A stretch of 64,000 nucleotides of DNA from Sipunculus nudus. Taxonomy: Eukaryota; Annelida; Sipuncula; Golfingiida; Sipunculidae. Shown one piece after another: positions 33,815 through 46,634 of the stretch (its first letter is position 1; each line of letters starts with the position of its first letter). Where the stretch lies: positions 26,130,956-26,194,955 of the forward strand of contig CM049318.1 in assembly GCA_026874595.1 (NCBI GenBank), in the 5' to 3' direction. The notes below the pieces were generated by a model. That model made no database searches. It saw nothing but the letters and a program-made list of their open reading frames with translations, and was not told the origin of the DNA. The position numbers and the translations under genes were made by a program.

Positions 33815-36340
33815 GAATCAGGGGCTATAGGGCCCCAAAAGAGACGTCTTTGTTGCTTCTGAAAATGTGCATATTACATATATGAACGCGGTAACCATGT
33901 CCGTTTCGTATGGGAGATGAAATTAAGGTAAAACCACGACATTGAAACCTATAATTATTGCATCTTGATTCCAGTATATTTTAACTCATTGACATATACC
34001 GACGTATTCTGAAAACTATGGGGCCTCTGGTCCCAGGGATATCTGCATATTAATATTCAGTGATAAATGAGGGATAAAAGATTGGGCCTTGTGCAACCTT
34101 TAGACCTATAATTATTATGGCCGTGCCTGGGGTCACTATACAGACCTGTTAGGTCAAGAAAAATTAATTCTTGTTTCCGGTTACGCGACCAACCGTAAAT
34201 AAAAAACAGCGACCCAAAATATGTTATTGAAAAATTCATATGCCAAAACTGTAAAAAGCATTGAACGATCGTTCCCCATTCTCATATTTGAACGTTATGC
34301 AATCGTTCCGAAGCGTAAAACAACAAAGGAATTAGAATATCACTGAATATGAACAAATACTTTAAATTATATCTATTAATGTGATATAATTCATAGTTGT
34401 TGAAACAAAAACTTGTTTTAGTCGGATAGCTGGCTGTTCACACCTAATGCGAGGTCGGTCAATTTAAAAAATAAGAAAATTGGAAGAGATTCGGATAATT
34501 CCCAGAAAGTTTAATATGAACGGACAGGCCCTTAAACGCAGTTTAAGATAATTTGTTATCTGCAAATATGAAGAGATTTGGTAGGGATTATGAATATGCT
34601 GTAGTCTTATTATCCTATACAAAGCTAAGTTTAACTTCTTCTATAGAAACTAGCTGATAAACCCGGTATATGAGGCTTTTTTGGGGGGGTTGGGTTGATG
34701 TATTAACCGAGAGGTGGAAATTTGGGTCATTTTTTAATTAAAAAAATAGAGAAATACATAATTTCAGCGGGTTATTGTCTCAGTAAGGTATGTACCAACA
34801 TTTTTTTACATCCCTTTTGTGGCGCTGTGCTCGCAGTGAGAAATTTATACACCTGTTTGTTTACCTTGAAGACCGGGTCAGTGATGATGTTTACATTTGC
34901 GGACCGGAGTGGGACGTGGATGCACTCAGGCAATCGATGATCTTTTAGTGGTTACTATTGTTGGACGTGTAAAGAAATAGGATGGTTGATATAAAGAAGA
35001 TATGAAAGATCATTAAATTTACGTTTTAAGGCAAGGAAACTTCCCGAAGAAAGAAACGATCACATGCATCCTCATTAGTAGCAGAAGCGGACCAAAGGGG
35101 AGTCCAAGGGATCCGTCCCCCTTTTCAGCCGCAACCTTTTTCCAATTGTATCAGACCAATTTTGAGGCCCGGAAAACCCCGAACCTACCCCAACCCCACC
35201 CCTTTTACAGAAATGTTGTTTTAGGTTTTGTCACTAACCCTCCTTGGGTGAAACCCTTCTTCATACATAAAGCGAGAGTGATGTGTTTTTTTACGTTGAC
35301 TGACCACGCACTTCAGTAAGCAAGGTTAATCATATGGACAATAGTCCTTTATAATGCACTGCAGGTGACCACAAAGAAAATCCGGTCCTTGCCGAGCTGT
35401 TTTCAGTTGTCTCCAAGCAAGTCAGAAACAACGCAAAAATCACTCAAAAATGTGTGAACATTAAACATTTTTTATTCTCATATCGGCGATGTCACTGAGG
35501 GAACAATGACTTTTAAAATGAGGTATGGCACAGTGTCATACGCAACGCGGTTTCAGGGAACTTCGCGAACAAAGTTGGACCAAACTCCTTTTAAAAGTAT
35601 TAGACAGTTGTTTTAGAACTTCCGTGTTATCGCCATCTGCCAGGGGATTTGGAAACTATACCATTTGGGCGTCAAAACAGTTTCTCCCGCCGAAATGCTA
35701 TATGTATTTTATATAAATATATATTCTAGAAATTAAAGGCTAATGCGTCCAGTCTTAACAAACTGAAAACATCAGTAACTAAATTATTCAGTCATTATTA
35801 AGTTTGTACTTTTGTGTTAAAATATTAATTTTGATTTTAAAACTCTACCATTAATTTTATTATTATTATTATTATTATCATTTTTATTATTATTAAAAAT
35901 AAATATTGAGAAAAAGTGTTGTAACCTTATACAGAATAAATATGTTCACATCTCCGATAAAAATCCTAAAATGCCCTACCTATCCTATATCTTTTTTGCT
36001 ATGTAATTGGAAACAAAGATTTTTTCTAGGCCGTATCAATAATATCATTTGGGCCGAAGTCCCTTTTCAGACCTATAGTTTTCATAATAGGGTCTAAGGC
36101 CTCCTACACCATAATTATTATATGCTATTACATATTTGATCATTTATAGGTATTGGCAGTTTCAACTGTTGTGGTAGTAGACATTTTATTGCGTCATTAA
36201 CTAAAACAATCTTCTTCTGGGTTGTCGGAGAAGCGAGATCTAGAGAGGTCAAGATATATTCTTTACCCACAATTGGAAATTAATTAGAAGATAGCACGAG
36301 GAAAAGACTTCAATTTGAAACTGCTCACTTTAATTTTCAG
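33815..36340. other. no gene recognised
   Basis: AT-rich spacer with no paired splice sites. GGACGGATCC-like MITE residue (GGGATCCGTCCCCCTTTT) at 35108 and a short (TTA)n tract at 35858-35895 are the only features seen. Confidence 0.45.
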
Positions 36341-36342
36341 AG

Positions 36343-36446
36343 TTAAAGTAATAAATCAAAAAAATTTATGGAGTCGATGGAATTATTTATTCTGTTAAAG
36401 TAATAAATCAAAAAAATTTATGGAGTCGATGGAATTATTTATTCTG
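36343..36446. repeat. perfect 52-bp tandem duplication
   Basis: Two adjacent copies beginning TTAAAGTAATAAATCAAAAA and ending GGAATTATTTATTCTG are identical as read. Complete identity implies a very recent event or an assembly or read artefact. Confidence 0.95.
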
Positions 36447-36449
36447 ATA

Positions 36450-38325
36450 TAAACAGAGGCAATGGAGTTATTCAAATATATCTATCGCTCACATAATTTA
36501 TCCATACCCACCTACCTCAAGGGTTATATAATAATGTTTTGGAAGAGGGGGGCTCCCCATGAATACGCCAATGTTAAACTCTCCATTCACATTAAATTCA
36601 AAAAGTTAAAAAAAAACCCAAATTCTTGAAATAAAATATAATATCAGTTATGAATGGTAAATTAATCACTGTTGCACAGGAGGCGATAGAGGATGGGAGA
36701 ATGGGGGTGGGGGGGGGGGGGGGGGGGGTTGCTGGATAATACATTTTGAAAATTTACGCTGTAATGGCGCAATTTCCATTTGTTTAAATAGTGGCCAAAT
36801 CGTTTATTTTCATGGAGATTGGATTGTATTTATGCCTCAATAATTCGCAAAACCACACACGTGATCAACCTCACAGACCGCATGTACACTGACTCTGTTC
36901 ACATACCTTAAAATAAAAAGGGAGTCACACGGTTGAAACAATTGGCCGATACCTTTTTATTCTATAATACAGAACCAATACTTTTCGGGATGACAGTAAA
37001 TTCTTGGCTGTGGCCCTGCTGAATTTCACCAGACGACCGCTGCCCCTTCACAGTGGTCGACAATAATCCAAGGTGCTGTTTGGGGAATGGGGTACATCGG
37101 CTTCGCTTGTTTGAAGGCCTGGCCGCTGCCTGGTTGTGATACAAAGGGTTGTCCCGTCACTGAGGAGTTCGCACACCGCGCCTATCAATGATTTTTTCCC
37201 CAGAAAGGTGGTGAAGCTTACTTCCGGTTCATAATTTACTCAAATACAAGACTGTGTTATGTTGTACAAAGTGCTAATGTATACAATCGGTGACATTTCT
37301 AATTAGCAAGTAACAGATTTTCCAGCGAAGCATCAAACTGAACTCTACATCGTTGTTGCTCCTGAGCTGAACCATCATCTGAAACTAGAATTCTTAGACA
37401 ATATTAGTTTAATCAAAATGCGGTAGTCAGGGATGATTATTTCTCAGTATTGTTAGAATCAAGCCATCCTTCACACAGCATGAAACAAGTCTGTATAGAG
37501 GTCAGCTGCTTCAACCCCCCCCCCCCCCCTTTCATATATTTATCCCATTAAGGCTGCCACGTACCCCTGTTCCACTTTGTGTTTGACCTCCACGAACACA
37601 CACTTGCTCACTCTGACACGTTTATTCTTGCATATATATTTTAAACCTGAACTCAACCCCCCTCTATTTACGGGTGCCAATTTTGTTGTCCCAGATCGTC
37701 AATTCAGCTTCATTCATTCCTGAGTGCCGTCATTTCTGTCGGGTCTCTTTTTACAAGCTCCTACCCCTTTCAAGGAATATTTGTTTTAACAATTGGTATC
37801 GGGTCCCGGTTTTCTGGTGCAAACATCTACAATCAATTGGTTCCTCTCATGACTTTCAATTCAACCTGCGGGATTTTTTTTTCCATTAATAAACCTTTCA
37901 GACTGGCTTTTCGGATTTACCAGAGATTCGTGAGATAAAACGACACTGCTCTATACAGCCTGCTCTGAATCAGGCTTGTTGTGATGGTAGTTCCAGTGTC
38001 TGCCAGATTTAACGTATGATTTCACACATGACTCCTGTCTTAGTGTACCAGCGCAACTTTCTTTCACTGAAGGGACCAAGCACGGAAACAAATCTTTAAA
38101 AAATAAAGCATAAATGCGCAGTTTTTAACGCGCATAATAGAGTATTTTGTTAACATTGCTACTGGTCGTTTTTTATGTTAATAAAAATGTAAAGGTTAAA
38201 AAGGTAAATGTTGGGGTTAATAGTCTGACATCAGCGACGATTTCAGTCTCATCCGACTTTACACTTTGCCTTCCTGGTCTTTCGGGTCTGTTCATTTTGT
38301 AGCTTTTCTCAGCTTCTAGGGGAGC
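36450..38325. other. no gene recognised; long homopolymers
   Basis: Contains a G-run at about 36707-36729 and a C-run at about 37516-37530. The segment 36960-37190 is locally less AT-rich and has a 60-codon minus-strand ORF, but with no recognised similarity. Confidence 0.45.
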
Positions 38326-38329
38326 ATAC

Positions 38330-38547
38330 AACCCAAGCAGCCATAATAGGCGCTAGAAGGTTAAACGTTCTACATTTGCATGCCGTCCACGACCAGTACC
38401 CATACACTCCTGGGTAGAGAGAGCGCACCCTTGTGGTAAAGACTTGGCTAGGTGCCTTAACGTAGACAGGGATCAGAACGGGACGCGAACCACCAACCCT
38501 TGTGGTCGCAATTCACGCGCCCCCTCTATCACGCCACCACTCTCCAC
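38330..38547 (-). mobile_element. tRNA-derived SINE
   Basis: Read on the minus strand, the 5' part (38547-38475) looks like a tRNA: GAGAGTGGTGGCGTGATAG (A-box like) and, about 50 nt on, GGTGGTTCGCGTCCCG (B-box like). A non-tRNA body follows (GGCACCTAGCCAAGTC, ACAAGGGTGCGCTCTCTCTA, CCCAGGAGTGTATGGGTACT). RNA polymerase III transcription and mobilisation by a LINE are what is known for such elements. I cannot name the subfamily, and the tail is indistinct. Confidence 0.6.
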
Positions 38548-38799
38548 CGAAGGACTTTCAGTATAAAAATATATTTGTCAACGCGTCTGTTATGCTTCAA
38601 GAGGTTAAACAAACCGTTTTATGTCAAGCTTGGCTGCCATATACCTGACCTTTCATTATAATTATGGCTTTTAATTATTGGCTTGTATTTTGTATGACCA
38701 CCTACATACATTTGTAGACTGAATTCCCTCGTATGTATAATGAGCCTTAAGCCTGTTAACTGCACTCTTATTTTAAAGCGTTATTATTTAAATCAATTT

Positions 38800-39000
38800 C
38801 ATTTGTCATTTACAGTGCATTGAGCGGACACCATAGGCAGATTATTGTTGAAGGCATGATTCAGGCACCTGAATCAGTCGACAAGGGTTCTTATAGTTTT
38901 CTTATTCCTGTGAGCGTATCAACAGTAAGCTTACCTTCAAGTGATCCGGTGTGATATGTTCGGATATGGGTCCTTGAGGTTAGTGTTTTAATCGTTCATA
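38800..39000. other. conserved block downstream of gene B
   Basis: Aligns with 3870-4100 at the same distance from the stop codon of the paralogue. 38815-38926 is flanked on the plus strand by CATTTACAG and GTAAGC and is open in one frame (begins ALSGHHRQIIVEGM), so a plus-strand exon is conceivable. The A copy does not preserve that frame clearly; 3'UTR or mere flanking homology is at least as likely. Confidence 0.38.
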
Positions 39001-39234
39001 ATTTTTTTTTAATTTTCTGAACGTGCAGTAATTCCATGGAACAGCTTAAAAGACCACGAGGAAATTTAGTTCTCGGTTTTCTCAGTGAGTTTTCGCCACT
39101 GCCTAAACGTGATTGTTATTTTGCCGTATGAAATTTTGCTTATTTGCACCTTCATATTTTCCGTCTCATTAACACTGTCGCTGCAAATAGGAAAGATATA
39201 TCATGAATACAAAACTTGCTTTTCATATCATTAT

Positions 39235-39278
39235 TTATTTTTCTAATGACCGCTGCTGCTGTCCATCTCCTTCAGTTT
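39235..39278 (-). CDS. gene B terminal exon
   Basis: Acceptor TTTTTTTTTGTAG precedes 44 nt ending in TAA, reading TEGDGQQQRSLEK after a Gln split codon. AATAAA overlaps the stop codon, as in gene A. Downstream homology to A's flank (39480-39620 against 4550-4680) supports orthologous positions of the two ends. Confidence 0.68.
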
Positions 39279-42200
39279 CTACAAAAAAAAAGATACAGAC
39301 CATAAATTTTTATTGACACATTATATATAAACTCACATCATATACTCAGTCTTAAGATTATCCGTGCATATATGAGCTTACCAGATCATTTCATTACGTC
39401 CAGAAACGCTTTGTTGGATCGGCATAAGTACTAATTAACAGATCACGTGTAGCTTATAGCAACAACATCTCGTAAAATACAATTATCAATATTGGCCAGC
39501 GCCGCATTCTGAACAAATGAAGAAAATTATAAACATAGACATGATAATATACTGATATATGGAACAGGCATGTGCATCCATCTAAATGTTAAGCGTAGCT
39601 GCGATTCTGTGATCTAAATCTGGGCTAATGTGTGACTGCTTTCATTGAGAAACATGAAAAAAATTAAAAATTGTGAACTACAAATTAAAAATCTATTGTG
39701 CTGTAATAATTTAATGGGTCACGATTTTATTGATTATCAATAGTTGGGATTATTTAACCTTGAGACAAGAATATATTGACATTTACGATCGAAAACCGAT
39801 AGAAAAATGTTCAACATTAAAAGTCAATTGAATATAAGGGCATGTCTGTTACACATGAAAAAATGATGAACGTATGGATTTAATAACAAGGATAATGTCA
39901 TTTTTTGAGATGTGTTTATTTTTCACGTACTATATATGATACAAAATATACTTAAAATAATCTTACAGTACGAATTTGAGAAGGTACAAAAACACGATCT
40001 TATGTAAACTAATCAATATTATTTTGTTATCAAGTTTGGAGGGTAAAATGGTAAAGTTTTGTTCTGTAATAAAACTATTTTCGAAGTGTTTTTGTATGGA
40101 GCGCTATGGTATCATAATACACGTGATAAAGGACTTTTGCGGAAGCACATACATTCAAAAGTAAAAGTTGGTGCTTAATTATCATATTTACTTCGCATAT
40201 ACGATAAAATATAGGAAAATGCATTCAGAATCACAATTCTGTGACGCGTCTATTTAAGGTCTTTCATAAAATATGGTTGTAAATAAAAGCAAAGTCACGC
40301 AAATGGAACGACCATGACAGATATGAAGTTTATTTTAGGTGAGCATAAATTACCATCCACGAAAGTCTGGAAAAATATGTAAAGGGTACTTACGTGAACT
40401 AGAGGATGCTGGCAGTGCTTGCGGCCACTGGCTGAAGTTCTCTACTGTAAAACAAGTTAATATAAGTGTAGTTGAAAATTTGACAGTTAAATTATAAGCT
40501 GAATGCTTTTAGACACAAGTTATTACTAAATAGAGTAGGTTGAAGAGATGCATGTTCTAGATGTGCAAGAAAAGGCAAATGTTTTAACTGTGATACAGAA
40601 CAGATCTTGTGATATAAAACATACATTTTAACTTTTAACAAATTATATGAAAAAATTATGTTTTAGATTCTACAAAACTATATTTTAAAACATTATAACA
40701 ATATCAAGTTATAACTTGCATACAATGGAAATTACGATTTTTTCACGAAGGAAACAAGACGTCCGGAGGGCACACGCTTTCCGGAAAAACTCTGACCCAG
40801 ATTAACAGACTAGAACATGTAATAAAAAGACAATGATCCATAGTTTGTAAAGATTGGTAATAAAAAGACAATGATCCATAGTTTGTAAAGATTGGAAAAC
40901 ATTTATCAAAGTTGCGATGGAAATAATAATTTGACGTGTTTTCATGACCTTGACCTTGAACTTTGACCTATTTAAAATTACACATACAGATTCAAACAAT
41001 TTCCGATAAACGAAACGCGAAAGTATCATAATACACGTGATAAAGGACCTTTGCCGGAAGCACATCCAAGCAAAGGTGGATTTGTTTAAACAACAGATTT
41101 TTTCAACCATTTTACAGTATACCTGCTTAGTTACAATTTTCATGCTGACAAGGGTTTCTATATTGTGTTGAATCTGGTCTATTTCTATGTTTACTTTAAG
41201 AATTATTTTCCTAATCATTTGGTAATGCAACCAACATACTATTATACCAAAGCAAGTTTATATTTAATTGGTGTGTGCCTGAATTTCTTCATATGTAAAA
41301 AATCTAAAGATTCCTCTATCGTTCACTGTAATCTCTTTTATGTATATAATGCCTGAGTTGTAAAGTTTTCTAAAAATTTTACCTTATTATCAATCTTAAT
41401 ATGGGAATTTTACCACAGAACCTGGCCAAAGATATCTTTCACTCCTGTTTGTATACTGAAGTTAAATTTACACCATACTTGCATGACTTCTTTCAGAAAG
41501 ATGTCCTTTAAAGAGACTGTCTCATCCAAATCTTCTGGATTGAGATTACATTGAAATGTAAACTCCCCCATAGGTAAGGTACTTTTTGATTTTTCCAAGG
41601 ATTGCCAGGCTTTTTCTTTAAGATTCATTCGATCCATTTTATATTTAATGCATAGTTTTGAGTTTCAGGGTGGATCATATTCAGTTGTCTTCTATTACTT
41701 TATTTAAGCATGGTCTTAGTAGTATACCCAGAATATTAACTGGACCCTCTGACCATTTCAGACCTTTTCCCTCTGTTGTTCTTTTAGCTTTGCGTATACT
41801 TTGTTGGTTATGTACCAGAGGCATTACCGCAGTTTTCCCTAGATTAATTTTAAGACCTGATTTTTCCAAAATATTTCATTATATTCACACTATCAATAAC
41901 ACTTAATGTCTGAGAATATAAAAAACTGTGTCATCAGCATATTGCAGTATTTTATATTTATATTCATTAAAGCAGACTGCATTTAATTTGTTCTCTTTTT
42001 TTTGCTAAAAATTCACCATATATTATAAAAACGTATGAAGACAAGGGACACCCCCGTCTCACTCCCCTTGACACTTTGAAGAATTCTGAGCACCACCCAT
42101 TATTTATAATACATATTTTCCCTTCATGGTATAATACTTTATCCAGTTTAGTATATTTTTTCCAAACCCAAAATATTCCAGCGCTTTCCAAATGAATGGC

Positions 42201-45200
42201 CATTCTAATCAGTCGAAAGCTTTTTCAAAATGTACTGTTGTTAGATACCCTTCTTTATCTTGTTCAACTGTAATATTTATAACTGTAATGATCTTATTTA
42301 TATTCTCCCCTATGTACTAACTTTTAATGAGACCTGTCTGATCCCCATTAATTTATTTTGGTAACACAGATTTGATTCTGCTTTGAAATGAGTTTGGAAT
42401 CAGTGTTCTGTAATGAAATTTGCCTAAATTTTTATTTCAAGAGGAGATATTTTTTTTGGTAACAAAGTAATAACTCCCTGTCCCTGGGTGATACTTAAAT
42501 GTCCAACTTTTAGTCCATATCTTATAGCTGACAGAAGGAGTTCCTTAATATCTGTCCAAAAATGTCTATAAAACTCTGCAGGGAGACCATCCAATCCAGG
42601 TGATTTGTCCATTGCAAATGATTTTAAAATTGTAAAAATCTCCTGTTCTTTTACCAGTTCATCGCATAAAATTCTCTCATTCTCTGAAAGTCTCCTTGTT
42701 AGGTCCTGTATTAGGAAAAAAACTGTTACCTTGAATTGTTTGGTTGGTTAAACTAGATTTATAGAGATTTTCATAATGATGTTTTTCAGCTCTCAAAATT
42801 TCTCTTAGGTCAGATATTTGCCTCCCATCATTTAGGATAAATTTATTAACTGTTTTTGGTTAAAGTTCCTTTTCACCAAGTTCAGGAAATATTTAGTTGA
42901 TTTTCCCCCCTGCTCATACCACCTGCATTTACTTCTGAATAAAGCCCTTTTTGTTTTCTCCTCAATATATATTTCTAGCTCTCTTTTGTTTTTTTCTAAT
43001 TCAGTGTGGCTATTAGAATTCTGTAGAAGTTTAATCTTATTTTCTTTTTTCAAAATTATACAATTTTTCTTTTCATTTAAACTTTTACTGAAAGCTATAG
43101 ATTCACGTCTAATATACATTTTAATGATATCAAAAAGTAAGGGTGGGTTGGCTTCTTTATTTTCTATTTGGGCATTTTTTATTGTTGTCTTATACTTATG
43201 TCAGTATACTCTTTATTATGTAATAAGGTACAATTTAACTTCCAGTATCAAGGACCCTTTTCAGGTAAATGGGCATTCAACTCAAGAATCACACCTTCAT
43301 GATCTGAATTACAGAAAGGAACAATATCAGTCTTTGTTACCATTCCTTTCAGACCACATGACACCGAAAAATAATTAGTCGGCTTCTTTCAGGTGATGGT
43401 ATAATACGGGACCAAGTATATTGTATTTTATCTGGATTACACAATATCCACATATCACTTAATTGGGTTTCTTCCATGTATTCTATAACAATTTTCCTAG
43501 CTTTGTTATTATTATGACGCTGTTTAGTCGGGTTTAACTTTAAATCGAGGACTAAATTCCAATCACCTCCAATTATTCTATTATCAACAGATATACTCTC
43601 AATCTTCTGAAATAATTCTTCATAAAAGCTTGGTAAATCATTATTTGTACCATTATATAGACTATTGTCAATTTATAATCACCCAATATACAATCTAATA
43701 TAACAAACCTGCCATCAGCATTTCATAATCTGCTGTGAAATTTCACAGGATATGTTAATCTTAATTAAAATAGCTGTGCCCCTTGCGTTTGAGTCCCCGT
43801 GGCTGAATACAACCCTGTGACCCCATCCTGCCCTCCATTTGCATTCAGTTCTGTTACTGCTATGCGTTTCCTGCATAAAAATGATTCCCACATCAGTTTT
43901 CTTGTTTAACCAGTAAAACATCTGCCTTCGCATAGAAAAATTACCCAAACCATGGACATTGATGGACATAATCTTCCATACTTTATTTCTCGACATAAGA
44001 ATATAGATGTAAAGGACTGTCTAATAGATATGTGAGTGATAGTAAACTAATGATTTGTAATGATAATAATAAAAGTACATTATTAACTTTTATGATTACA
44101 TGAACATGGGTAACCTGGCAAGAGGTGTTTCTTGATGACCTGTATCTCTACGTAGTTTTACACAAAAAGTTCACCACTGCAAGAGAAAACAAATATGTTT
44201 ACAAAACCACGCCTAATGTACTTGGGTGATATTAGGGGATAAACATCAACAACATTGACAAACCTACAAATTTAGATTCACAGAGAAGCATTATTGCTGT
44301 AAAGAACTAAAATTAAAAAAATAAAATAAAATAAAATATATGTACATATGATACCACTCCCTGTCACTGGACTCTAGACCAATAAGTAACCGTTGGCAAC
44401 CTGTGTAAAGGATGAAAAACCTTACATTATAGAACAATTATGTGGAACATGAAGAACAAAGTCCTTATCTTATTGTCTTTAGTTGCCTCGAGGGTTTGCT
44501 GCTTGCTGGTCTTGTATCGGCACCCGTTCATCGTTGATGAAATAGTTGGACCTGCCAAAACCTCACGCGTGCTCCGTCGTTATATGCCGCATTCATTTGT
44601 TTTATGGCCCTCTGCTTTGTGTTGTAGTCTGTGGCTGTAAGGTCTTCTGCGAAATGCATGCCCCCATCTGTATTTGTTTTGGCTTGTGTCAGGTCTTCGT
44701 TTTTCTCCGGTCTGCTGTGAAACCGTACTAGTGTATGTCTAGGGCTTTCTCCTTTTCTACCGGTTCTGTGTGCATTTTCTATTTTACTGCGTATTTCTCC
44801 TTCCCCTATGTCTCTCATAATTTTATTTGTTTTAATGATTCTAGCAGCAGTATTGAAACAGTTCTCCGCCGTTCCTATCTCTTTCATCTCAATAATTCTA
44901 ATATTCCATTCCGTGGAGAATCTATCCTGTTTATTTGCCTCCTCTGCAATAGGTTTTATATTTCTGTCTAATTCCAGTTCTTTCAGTCTGTTTTGCTAGT
45001 TCTTTCAGTCCGTTTTACTCTTTCAAGGAGGTAATCTCGGCATGCAATTCTGCGGTTTGTTTTGTCAGAATGTTTTCACGCTTCTGGAGCTCGTCCACAC
45101 GTTGCTCAAGGGCAATAAATCTCTTTTATATAATTTTGACATTTTCTTTAATATTTTTCTGGTCTGTTGTTAATGCAATTAACTGTTTGGTAATATCAGT

Positions 45201-46566
45201 ATGTTAGGCACTTATCTGTTCAATAATTCTTGCATTGTAGTCCTTCATAAGGTCCGCTAAGGTTTCTGCAACTGATCCTTTGTTATTGGGGTAAGCTTCA
45301 CGTTGCATGCACTGGCCCCCGTAACCTCCAACTCTGACTGTTCGTTTGATACGTCTTTTTGCAGAAATTTATCCATATCTCCGCTTATGCTGCCCGTCTT
45401 TTGATTGCCTTTGCCTCGAGGAGGCATATCTTCTTACTTTAATATATATTTGGGCGACGTGCTGTCTGAAAATTTAGGTTTTGCGGAACCCTGGAAAAAA
45501 CGTGTTCTCACCCCTTGATCATGTGACCGGGAGTCCAAAATATTGACAGACATGAAGTATATTTTTGGTGAGCATAAATTACGATTCACGAAAGTCTGGA
45601 AAAATATGTAAAGGGTACTTACGTGAACTAGAGGGTGCTGGCGGCCACTGGCTGAAGTTCTCTACTATAAAACAAGATAATATAATTGTTATTGAAAATT
45701 TTACAATTAAATGATAAGCTGAATGCTTTTAGACATAAGCTAATACAAAATAGAGTAGGTTGAGGAGATGCATGTTCTAGATGTGCAAAAAAAGGCAAAT
45801 CTTTTAACTGTGATACAAATCAAATCTTTTGATATAAAACATCCATATTAACTACACATTATATGAACATTATATTTAAGGATTATACAAGCTAAACCTA
45901 TTTTTAAAATATTATTACAGTATCAAGGATTAACTTGCATTTGAAGGAAAATACGATTTTTTTTTTCACGAAACAAGACTGCCAGAGGCCACACGCTTTT
46001 CCGGAAAAACTCTGAACCAGATTGACAGAGTAGAACATGTCATAAAAAGACAAGGAGGGAAAGAATGAGCCATAGTTTGTAAAGATTGGAAAACATTTGA
46101 TAAAGTTGCGATGGAAATAATAATTTGACGTGTTTTCATGACCTTGACCTCGAACTTTGACCTATTTAAAATTACACCTACAGCTTCAAACAATCTTTCC
46201 GATAAAGGAAAGTTAAACAGTGACTCCTGGTAAACTTTGGTAAAAATAGGTAAGTCTACACTACGTAAAAAAACAGCAACATCAAGCCATTTCGATGCTG
46301 AATATGTACAAACTGTTGACTCTTTTAAGCATTTCATATTGCCATCTAAATTTCACTCGCTAGTAAAGGTAATTCCAGGTATTAAATAGAACGTGTTCTT
46401 GTAACTAATCTTGAAATGTTGTGATACTTAAAGAACAAAACTAGAAACAAAAACAACTTTATAAGAGATGCTTACCACCGAAAGGCGAAACACCATGAAT
46501 TGGAGCTGAAATGGCAGATAATACTTCTGTGACCAAGGCGTGGGAGATTTCGTTTATTCTACTTCC

Positions 46567-46634
<68 letters not shown>

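Larger units (their letters stand above)
41408..45426 (-). mobile_element. L1/Tx1-like LINE, degenerate and internally deleted
   Basis: Non-LTR retrotransposon in a gene B intron, transcribed on the minus strand. ORF1 (45426-44528) is followed by about 0.5 kb of spacer and an ORF2 with endonuclease and reverse-transcriptase pieces (43996-41410). Several frameshifts separate the pieces, and the region after the RT is almost entirely missing. No clear poly-A tail or target duplication was found. Assignment rests on RT motifs, the RSK-RWYEQG-STKYFLNL segment and the coiled-coil ORF1. It cannot be active as read. Confidence 0.78.

Noticed and set aside
36962-37144. 60-codon minus-strand ORF in a GC-richer patch as an exon or promoter
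   Set aside because: No acceptor/donor pair in phase with gene A or B and no recognised motif.
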